Source of the DNA: Omphiscola glabra
Taxonomy: Eukaryota; Mollusca; Gastropoda; Lymnaeidae
DNA length: 64,000 bases
NCBI GenBank assembly: GCA_964017045.1
Contig: OZ024794.1
Coordinates: 35,755,182-35,819,181 of the forward strand
Direction of reading: 5' to 3'
Part shown: positions 37,501 to 49,500 of the stretch, in pieces
How positions within the stretch are numbered: position 1 is the stretch's first letter
How the letters are laid out: each line of letters opens with the position of its first letter
Notes under the pieces: model-generated
What the model was told of the DNA's origin: nothing
The model's input: the letters and a program-made list of their open reading frames with translations, nothing else
Databases searched by the model: none
Translations under genes and position numbers: made by a program

Positions 37501-40500
37501 AAATCTGTCAGCTTCATATTTCTGAGTAAGTTGCAATTGTTCTTTAGGTGACACCATCTGCAAGAGGAAACAAATCAACCTGTGTGACGCCAACTGCAAA
37601 GATCACCTCATCAAGAACTGTGAGCCTGAGACCATTTACACCTGTGGCTGTGGAGACGGGGAGTACCTGAAGGATGATGGAACCTGCGTGCCCCTGGACC
37701 AGTGCGGCTGTTTTGATCTCACAACACCTGATAGAGTCATAGCTCCCCGGTCAGAGTTCATGCATGGATGCAGGGAATGGTACTAAGCATTTTGCCACTC
37801 CTTTCTTTTTAAATTAGCAAATTTAATTTGTGTGATCCAGACATAAACACAGGCTCTATAATTATTTTAAATTTAAAATTTGCATGTCATATCCAATTTA
37901 TGTGAAATCTATTTTATTTATTTTCTAAAATCACATTTTCTTGGTATAATCAGTGTTTGCAGTGGCTCTGATATTTTATTCGAAGGATCTGCAATGGCTC
38001 TGATCTTTATTGACATTATCTGCAATGGCTCTGATCTTCTATTCACATTATCTGCAATTGCTCTGATATTTTATTCCCATATTTAGTAATGACTCTGATC
38101 TTTTACTGACATTGTCTGAATTGGCTCTGATCTTTATTCACATTTTCTGCAATGACTCTGATATTTTATTGACAGTGTCTGCAATGGCTCTGATCTGATC
38201 TGTGACAACAGCTGTGAAGAGGTCATCTGTGCCAACTCTCAAGCATCCAGGACAGATCTCCTAGCCAAGTCCATTGACCCCACTTGTGCTAGGCAGATGT
38301 GTCCAAAACCTTTCTATGCCATTTCAGAATGCATCAATGTGGCCACCAGCTCACAGCTTTGCTTCTGTGCGGAAGGGTTTAAGCAAACTCAGGTAAACTG
38401 TACCAGAGATGAACGCGATTCTGTTTATTATATATTATTATATAACATACACAAGTAACCCAGTTGTACACAAACTGTATGGGCACTTGGTACCCTTCCT
38501 TTTTTGGGAGAATACATGTTTTTTTAATTTAACATTGTCCAACATTTATTATCAATTTAATTAGTCATCTAATAATTTACAGAATGTGGTTTTATCAGTC
38601 AACTTTGAAATTTTAAGCGTCATAGCAGTCTCAGCTAAAATATGCCCCATATACCTTGGTGTTTTTTTATTAAAAATGGAAATATAATAAATATTTTTTA
38701 AATAACCCATTGTTGATGCATTTGTATTCCATCATGAAGGCTGGAGCTTGTGTTGAGAAATGTCCTTGTTATGAGGGGGGGAGATGGTACAAGGATGGGG
38801 AAACCTTTGAAAAGAACTGCATAACCAAGTAAGTGTGGGGGTGGTGGGGGTATGAAGTTTGTTAAGTTGGCTAGAATCTAAAATTGGATGTCTTAAAGGA
38901 CTATGTCGCTATTTGTAATGATTGGTTTTCATACGTCAAGTTCATATGTCCTAATCTGTTTAACGGAACATACGTCCTATGTCACGAACAGCATAACCTT
39001 TAATCCAAGCTTCTCTATCACCTGATCATACAATAATTCAAACATATAGAGCCTAGTTTGCTACTGAAATTCCATACGACCTCCTCAGGATGCTCAGAAT
39101 GCAACTGTCAAATGAATAGCATGGGCTTAAGAGACAGACAATAGACACCAGTCACAGCGACATAAAAATCAGGTCGCAATAAAAAGTTTGATTAGCTGGG
39201 TAGAATCTAAAATTGCATGTCTAAAGGCACTGGTTCAAGAGTTTCTATAAATTATTTTTAAAATTACACCAGATTGTGTTTGGTTATAATAATGAACAAA
39301 AAACTAAATTTAAAGTTTTCCTTGAATTCATCTCACCAGGGTGTGTCGTGATGGTGTCTTCGTCTTTGACTCTGAACGCCCAACTGACTGTACAGGTATG
39401 TTTACATTCTAACATTGGAAGTGATCACCTGATTGGAGTGAAGATAAGATATTTTATGCGTTGTTTAGATCATGCGTCCTGTTTTGTAAATAATTTGTCC
39501 CATATTTCGTTGTTAAATTTAGAAAGGAAACAAAGGGTTTGAACGTTCGGATTAAATATTTACTTTGACGTAGAATTTGCTGTAAAAACTTAAGATAAAC
39601 AAAGTGGACTCTGACGTCAAGATTTTTGTTTGTTGAAGGAAGTCATAAAGCTGAAGAATCCCATGACAAATCTGGCAGTTGTTGATCAGCAGACACACAT
39701 TTTTTTTTATATTGATCTATGAAAACGTTTTCAATAACTGTTGTTGTTCTGTTTTGCAGGCGTCTGTGTCTTGACTGGGTCATCAATGAAACTTAAACCT
39801 TTTGATACATCCACTCTCAGTGACTTCTCCATCGAGGGCATGTGCGAATACTTTGTTCTGAAGATTGGAAATGACTTTGCTGTCAAGACCAAACCTATTG
39901 TATGTGGCAGTGCACGTAGGTCTATTTTTAAAAAAAATTTTATTACACAAGAGCGTTTCTTGGCTGCTGTTTCTCATTTTCGGACACTCATGCGTTAGGA
40001 TCCATTTATCCAAGAAACCTCAAACTTTTATCCACAGTCTCAGTCTTGTGACATGTTTCAATCAATCGAAGTTTTTCGGATATCAAATTTTATGAAGTCA
40101 AAAATTTCTGGCTCAAAAATTTAAACGATTTTAATCTGGGAACTCCCATAAATATTCAATTGTTATTCCAGTTCTCTCTTGAAAGTACCAAGTATACAAA
40201 GTTTTGCTTGGATTTATTTCAAATTTTTGCCATCCTCTTGTTCTTATTGTGCTCAGGGAAATTTTACATTTTCCCAAAACTTTGCAGTATTCTTATTGTT
40301 AAACGTTGTCCTACATCATTTTTCTTGTGTTGTTATTAGTTAGGACACAATTATCTGTATTGTAATAGGTTGTCCCACACCATTTTTCTTGTGTTGTTAT
40401 TAGGACACAATTATCTGTATTATTATATTTTTTTTTCCTTTCGGAGCAAATCTATGGATGTTGTGTCACCATTACAATCTGTTTATTTTAAATTTATTAT

Positions 40501-43500
40501 GGAAACTGAAGCATTGATCACTGTGACCAGAGGAAACTGAAGCATTGATCACTGTGACCAGAGGAAACTGAAGCATTGATCACTGTGACCAGAGGAAACT
40601 GAAGCATTGATCACTGCGACCAGAGGAAACTGAAGCATTGATCACTGTGACCAGAGGAAACTGAAGCATTGATCACTGTGACCAGAGGAAACTGAAGCAT
40701 TGATCACTGTGACCAGAGGAAACTGAAGCATTGATCACTGTGACCAGAGGAAACTGAAGCATTGATCACTGCGACCAGAGGAAACTGAAGCATTGATCAC
40801 TGTGACCAGAGGAAACCAAAAACAGGAATTCCTTCAGTTTTCTGAAAGTTTTTTCATGTCCTCGTAAATGCAGTTTGAGATCCTGTGAATTGAAGTCTCT
40901 AAATGATCCCCTGGCCATGTTTTCACAGGTACTGCCTGCATGCACATGTCTAAATGATCCCCTGGCCATGTTTTCACAGGTACTGCCTGCATGCACATGT
41001 CTAAATGATCCCCTGGCCATGTTTTCACAGGTACTGCCTGCATGCACATGATCACTATAGAGACTCCCTACATGAAAGACCCAATCATCCTGAAATCAAC
41101 TAACCCGGGCACAGTCATGGTTGGAAACAAAGAGTACAACCGCAATGTGGGTCCCAACATAAAGATCACAGACACCACCTACTACCTGAGTATTTACTTT
41201 GGAGATTTGTTTGCAGTTCAGTGGAACCAAGGTATTATATTTAGTACAATGACATGCATTTCTTTTTTTATAAATATTTTCAATTAACAAACTATTTTAG
41301 GCATATTTCATGACAGAAGACTATAACTGATATGGTTAGAACTCATATGGGATGACCTCATATGGTAAGACCTCATGGTAAAACCTCATATGGGAAGACC
41401 TCATATGGGAAGACCTCATATGGTAAGACCTCATATGGGAGACCTCATATGGGAAGACCTCATATGGGAGACCTCATATGGTAAGACCTCAAGGGAAAAC
41501 CAGTGACATTTTTCACATTTTGAGAAAACAGATTTGAGAGTTGGGAAGTACTCAAAACCTTTAAACATAACAATGTTATTTTATAAATCTGTCTGTTTAA
41601 GAAAATGAAATTCTTTGTATGATTAAAATCATTTGAATAAAAATACCCTTAAAATCCGTCAAGGTTTTATCATTGTTTGAAAATAACAACTTTGCTCAAT
41701 TTTAAATACATTTTGGAACCTCCTGTAGTGTTTCCTTGTGATTACTTTATAATGCACCTACATCTCTGCTTGTGCCAGGCCTGACAATGAGAATCGAAGT
41801 GTCCAGCAAACTGTTCAACCGGACTTCTGGTCTTTGCGGCAACTTCAACCTGGATGCCTCAGATGACAGGAAAGGCAGCGATGACCTTCAAAAGGAGACC
41901 ATCAGCAAACTGGCCAGGAGCTGGATCGTCAACCCAGACGAATGCACGATGGGTGTTGAGCAGTCCATTGGTGCTACTTGTGAGGTAATGCTGTTACAGA
42001 AGTCATGGTACTTGTGAGGTAATGCTGTTACAGAAGTCATGGTACTAGTGAGGTAATGCTGTTACAGAAGTCATGGTACTTGTGAGGTAATGCTGTTACA
42101 GAAGTCATGGTACTTGTGAGGTAATGCTGTTACAGAAGTCATGGTACTTGTGAGGTAATGCTGTTACAGAAGTCTAGCAGTAATCAGCCTTTCTTTTTTT
42201 TATACCACCCATACACCAATAATTATGTCCTTTCTATGAGTAGAATTGAGACTTTTTTTTCAATTTAGGACAAATGTGATTGTATTTTAATTGCATATTT
42301 AAAAAAAATACATAAACATATACAAATTTACCCAAAGTTATTTATTTTAACAACTTTTTTTAAGTGCATCAGTTTTCAACTTGACAGGGATCTAAACGGC
42401 AAGCATGGGCCAAGGATGCATGTAAAGTTATACTGGAAGGAGAAGCTTTCGCTGCGTGCCGTAAATATGGTGGAGAGGTCAGCTTCTACGACAACTGTGT
42501 GGCACAATCATGCAAGTATGTCAGCTGTTCCAGTTTTATCTCTCACCCAAATCATGTTATTTGATAATGACAGTTTTCATTAAAATAAGATACACTAAAT
42601 TATATAATTTCTTAAAAAACACAAATTTTTAGTTACAATTGTAAAGGAATGTTATGAGAATTATATTAGTATGTGGAATAAGATTCTTGGAAGTGAGCCA
42701 TCAGTGAACTTCTTTAGTGACAATAATGACATATCACAAAAATATGATCACAAAAAAAAGCAAGAACAAATATTAATGCTATGAATTAGTTTATAAAAAA
42801 CGTCCAACACCAGCAGTAAATCAAACAAATTATTGAACCAAATGTCTTTCTTATTCAAGTCTGGACTAGTTTAACATATGGTGTGTAAATATTTTAATGG
42901 TTGTGAGGCACGTAAAGGATAATGTTACTAAACCACCAGTAGAAAAGGGTAAACCCTCAGCATCCCCTTTTTTGAGGTATTGACCAAACTATTGTTTAGA
43001 TCAGCTGGACACAACATTTGTATCCAGATTTGCAAATAGAGAAATAAAAATCTTAATGTTTCTTGGTTATCTTAGTTTTAAAGTATAGAGTTGGTCAAAG
43101 TAAGATATCTCTTATGATGTAGCAGATATTTTAATGGTCTGTAGCAATTTTTGTTTTTTCCGAGATGAGATAATAATGAGGTACCAAAAAAAAACACAAC
43201 AGCACCATAGCAAAGTCATATAAAAGTACATAAACTCAATTAGGTAAAAAAACACAGCACCATAGCAAAGTCATATAAAAGTACATAAACTCAATTAGGT
43301 AAAGAACCACTGCATTATAGCCAAGTCAAATAAAATTACATAGATTCATTAAGATAGAAAACCAATGCTCTATAGCAAAGTCATATCAAATGACTTAGAT
43401 TCATTAAGATAGAAAACCAATGCTCTATAGCAAAGTCATATCAAATGACATAGATTAATTAAGATAGAAAACCAATGCTCTATAGCAAAGTCATATCAAA

Positions 43501-46500
43501 TGACATAGATTCATCAAGATAGAAAACCAATGCTCTATTATAGCACAGTCATATAAAAATACATAAACTTTGCAGGCAATAGAATTTCATCTAAAACTCA
43601 TTTCTCTGTGTTGAGAATGTTATGTCACTCATCCAAAATACTCCTTAAAACTCTTGTTAAAAAATATGAACTTAAAATAAAAAAATAATGTAATTAGTTT
43701 CAGTCTAAATGTAACCTGAAGTCATATGACATCCAAGAGTCACCTTTTCCTGTGACATATTTAGATATTGGTGATATATAACACAATGAAATGTGTGTTT
43801 GTTTTACCTCAGCTGTGATACTGGTGGGGACTGTGAGTGTCTCTGTGATGCCATTTCGGCTTATGCTGCCCACTGCAATGAAATGGGAGCCCCGGCAAAA
43901 TGGAGACACCAGAGACTTTGTCGTAAGTTGTGACCTACTTTTTTTCATTTCTTTGGTGTGTTAAGGATTAGTCTATGAGAAACTGTTTATTTTTTATGTT
44001 TCTTTTCTTTTTCATAGAAATAAAGAATAAATACATATAGCATCTTTAACATATGAGACTACCATTAAAGAAAAAGTATATCATCTTTAACAAATTAGAT
44101 TACCATTAAAGAATAAATATAACATCTTAAAATATTAGATTACCATTTTAGACATAAATGTACATATATTATAAAAATAGTTGAAAAATACCATTGAATA
44201 AATCCCAACATTTTGAATAAATCCCCAACGTTTAGTAAAATTCTCCACCATTTTGATCCACAGCCATCCAGTGTGAGGGTGGAAGTATATATGACCCTTG
44301 TGGATCAAGTTGTCCTGAGGCTTGTGGAGTGTCTCCAAACAAGACAAGCACCCTGTGTTCTTCATTGACATGTTTGGAAGGGTGCTACTGTCCTGAGGGT
44401 TATGTACGATCAGGTATGTTTATATTTTTATATCCTAAGCAGCTTTTTTTTGTTAACAATTTTAAGGAAAATTGAACCCAAATTCAGTCTTTGCCCACCA
44501 ATGATATTTGCTCTAATTCACCAACTCACCCACCAAAGTTATTTACTCTAATTCACCAACTCATCCACCACTGATATTTGCTCTAATTCACCAACTCACC
44601 CACCAATGTTATTTACTCTAATTCAGTCACTGTTAACCAATGGTACATGCTAAAAGTGTTTCCAATTATTATAATTAATTAAATTTCTTTATTCTATTTT
44701 CTGAGATCATACTTAATAAATATAAATACAAGTTGTGGCATATATTTTTAATTCTAAATCAAGCTATATTTGTAACATTAAATTGACAATCTTGACTGAT
44801 ATTTTTTAATGTTGTGAATATAATACTATCAGATCTGGATGACATTGACAACTCCCACTGTATTCCAAGATCGGAATGTCCATGTGTTGATGATAAGGGG
44901 CACTCCATTCCTAATGGTCAGATTGTTACCATCAACTGCCAAATTTGGTAATCTTCCTTTTTATTCTTCTAAATAATTTTTTTTACTAAATGATTTGATA
45001 AGCTTTAGAAGTCGGATGAAATTAATTTTTTTAAATTGGGAAAAAATGTCAGCTGCCATGATATTGCTTGTATCCTCCAGAACAATCATAGTTTCTTTAT
45101 CTACAAAATATAAATCATTTTAACTAAACTTGAGATAAATGATATTACCTATTGTGTACTCTTCCCTACTTAAGTAAATCCAAAGACCATTTTAATGTAA
45201 TTAGAGCGATATTGAAATTTTTAAAACTTTGTCTTAACATCCTCAAGTAACAACTAAAATTTAGAAAATAAAATTTATAAACATTTTTTTTTTCCAACTT
45301 TCTTTTTTTATAACTGATTGGAATGTTACAAAATACAATTCAACCCTTTCATTACCGCTGGGTTATCATTGATTTTTGCTGACGCAGGGATCAATTTTTG
45401 CTGACTCGGCAATAAAAAAATCTTTAAAGAAGAAATTTCAGTTATTTTTCATTCTCTATCAGATTCGCTTTTTAACTTCTCTATAGATTAACAAATAAAG
45501 AATTATATAGCATTGAAATATGACGTCAACGTCATACGTCGACGTGATGTCCTTGGTATTTCAGAAAAGTTCTTTGCCTTTTTGTTGTGACGTCCTTGGT
45601 AATTGAAAGTGGTTGATAGGGACGTCGCGTTAACATCATCGGTTAAACCCTTGTTTTCATTCAGACAGCCAAGAGAATTTTATGATACATAATAACTGAC
45701 CCTATTGTCACCTTTATTTAGTGAATGCACAGAAGGGGAACTGAAATGCACAGGCGAGCCATGCAAAACTGAATGTGAGGAAAATGAATATCTGTGCAAT
45801 GATGGGCATTGCATCTATGACAAACTGAAATGTGATGGTGTGCCCGACTGCAAGGATGGAGCTGACGAGTTTGACTGTGAAGGTTTGTTTAGACAGTTTC
45901 TTCTCTTTTGATTACTCTTTTCAAAATGTTGGCCACTTAGGAAATATGCATGCCAGCAAATGCCTTTGAATGTGTGTCTTACACTATAAATATATGTTTT
46001 ACCCGGCTTGAATTCAATGCATTTTTTTATAAAGCCCATTTTATTCTATTATCTTTATCATTATTGTGGATCATTATTAATATTTTAAATATTTTTATTA
46101 ACAACATCTATCTACTTCAGAAATCTGTGAGGGCTTTCTTTGTGACAATGGCCAATGTGTCGGAAATACAACAGTCTGTGACGACAAGTTGGACTGCATG
46201 GACAACAGTGATGAGAAAGACTGCGGTATGTTCTCGCTTAAATTTCATAAAAAATTCAGTCAGTGAGAAAATAAATGTAATTATTGATGTGATATAAAAT
46301 AGTCTGGAAATGGAAGTGCTACTTGCATATTTTGAATTTCAATTAGAGGTTCATAAAATTTCTTGTCTCATGATCTCTTTTTGTAAGAAAAAATGGTTTT
46401 ACCCCTACTTAACTAATATTTCCTGTATCATGCTTTAATCAGCTATAAAAATTTTAACATTTTGCTATACTTATCAAATATTGACATGACAACATACATC

Positions 46501-49500
46501 GATGATTAAGACCTAGGAAAGGGTTGTGTCACAGTGAAACAACCTCTTCCTGTTTTGGAAAAGGTAAAAAAAATCAGATGTGTTTTTCTACATTTTCCAA
46601 TTGTAGACATTGAATGTAAAGATGATGAGTTCAAATGTCCTGACAGCATGCAGTGCATACCCATTGATTATCTTTGTGATGGTAATGTGGACTGCTGGTA
46701 TGGACAGGATGAAATCGATTGTAAAGGTAGTCAAACATTATTTGTGAAAGTAATTAGTCAAACATTTTTTGTGAAGGTAATTAGTCAAACATTTTTTGTG
46801 AAGGTAATTAGTCAAACATTTTTTGTGAAGGTAATCAGTCAAACATTATTTGTGAAGGTAATTGGTCAAGAAAAGATTTATGAAGGTAATTATTCACATA
46901 ATTTGTGAAGATAATTAATCAGACATCTTATTTAAAGCTCACTTTGTACCAAAGAAAAAGAAAATAAAGTTACACATTTTAAGATGCTATCTTTAAGTTT
47001 TATCATTAAGTAGATACGTAAAACCCTTTTAAAAAAATCATTTTCGTAAATGCCATTAAATGGACACACACACACCATTGCCACTGGGTTTAAAAAATGT
47101 ACCTTTTTAATGTGATGCATACCATTATTGCCAATGTCATCTGAAAAATGATTATCACCTATATGATTGCTGTTTCAGTTTGTCCAGAAAATGAAACCCA
47201 TTGTAATATCTCAATCTGCATACCTAAAGACACTCACTGCGATGGTCATGATGACTGTGGGGATGGCTCTGATGAGATTGGATGCAGTAAGTTTCATTTC
47301 CTTTCCATCAACACTATGTTGCAATAGTTATAACAAAAGAAAGAAACTTTCCGCCTATTCAAATATTAGACAGAGTAGAATATCTAATATTTTTTTTTTT
47401 CGAATTAGATTCAAATTGTCAAATTGAATGTCATGAAATAAGTTTTAACATTTAATTAATTTTTATAAACAGATTTTATTTTCCATATGAATATCAAAAT
47501 ACTTTTATTAATTAAGAATACAAAGTCTGGCCATTTTTTTTTTTTTTTTTGAGACCCTGTCTTTGGAGATATTTTGTCTCTATTTCCATTAGACATAATT
47601 ATTCTTTTCCTTTTGCTTTTCAGCCTATCCCACAACTACAACAGCTGAAGGTTTGTGATTTGTTATCTTTCAGTCAAGTAAACTAAACATTGAGCCTAAG
47701 CGTCTGTTCACAAGATCAAATTTCGCATCAAATTGTTGCATGAACGCACCATTTTGTGTGTGGTTTCTTTTTTGGGGAATTTGATCAAATAGTAATTTGA
47801 AAGTTGTGATGAGGCTTCATACACGAATGGCATCAAATGCTTGAGGGAAAATTTGATCCCGTGAAATGACCCTTAGTGTCTAAAGAACACATCTTTTACA
47901 GCATTATTTTGGTTAATATGAAGTAAACTTTACCTTTTGTTTGTTGACTCAAGCCATATGAAATTGAGACAGATCTTTCTCCACTTGGATGTGTGGGTAA
48001 TAAAGGGAATCCATCATCATGTAATGCTACAGGTCTGCCTTAAAAATATGTGAAGGTTTAAACAAAATTACACTCATTAGCCACACTAAGAGCTGCAACC
48101 AGACAAGATAATCTATCGTCTCTCGTAGACGGAAAGATGCCATACCATACCATACACTCAAAGATGGGTACCCCATGCTCAAAAAAACTGCATAGCTGAG
48201 CATTAAATGATTAAATGACTAGCTCTGTTATAAATGATAGTATTTTATACGGTTACCGGAAATTTGATCGAAAGAAATTTCGTCGACAGAAAATTTATAG
48301 ACAGAAATTTGATCGAACGGAAATTTGGTTGAATCTTTTTTTCAGTTCACATGTTAAAATTTTCGTCAAATTTCTTTTTGAAAGCACTATACTATAAGGT
48401 AAAACAAAATAATGCATTCAAAAAGAAATTTGACTCACAATTTTAACATGTAAACTAAAAAAAAGATTCTACCAAATTTCCGTTCAATCAAATTTTCGTC
48501 GATCAATTTTCCGTCGACGAAATTTCTTTCAATCAAATTTCCGGTTACGATTTTATACAATATCGTTTTATAAGCCTGTTACTATGATCATCAGTCCATT
48601 ATTACCCTTTTTCTGTCAACATTGGTCTATTATTACTTTTTACTGTCAACATCTGTCACTTATTACCTTTACTGTCAAGTTCTGTCAATATACCTTTTAC
48701 TCAGTCCATTATTACATTTTACTGTCAACATCAGTCCATTATTACCTTGTACTGTCAACATCAGTCCACTAGTACCTTTAACTGTCAACATCAGTCCACT
48801 AGTACCTTTAACTGTCAACATCAGTCCATTATTACCTTTTACTGCCATTATAAGTGCATCGATGACCTTTTATTTGGATCATTTGTGCATTGCTGACATC
48901 AGTGAATTCATTGACCTGTGACTGTTATCATCAAGTCATTAATTACCTTTTACTGTGATTATCAGTGAATTTTTACTTTTTATTGAGATAATCAGTGGGA
49001 CATAAATTTAGCAAAGTCTTCTGAAAGTGTCCTTTGCTGGGAATCCAACCATGTTTCAAAACTGCGTGGCAGGAGATTTGTTCTAGCCTTGGCTCTAACT
49101 ATGCATTTTATCAGAAACTGTATGATATTGGAGAGAGTATGATATTAGAGACTGTATGATATCAGAGACATTGATAGATTGGCAGCATTAGTGATGCAGA
49201 GTTGGATTTACATCAGCTTGGGGGGTCAGCGCAGGAAGGCCAGAGACCATGGATTTGTGGAAGGATGTGGTGAAACACAGCAGAGCGCTCCATAGACTGT
49301 AGTGCCATTGATGATGTAACATGCAACTTGATACCTTTTTAAGGAACCAACTATTTTCTGTCCGTCCACTTAATATTTATATAGCTGGTTAAATACACCA
49401 AACTACTACCAAAAAAAATGATCCAACACTTGAATGATTTCCCCTTCCTAGAATGCCTGTACACCCTAGACACCTTTACCCAGTCTGGGAATGGTTTGAC

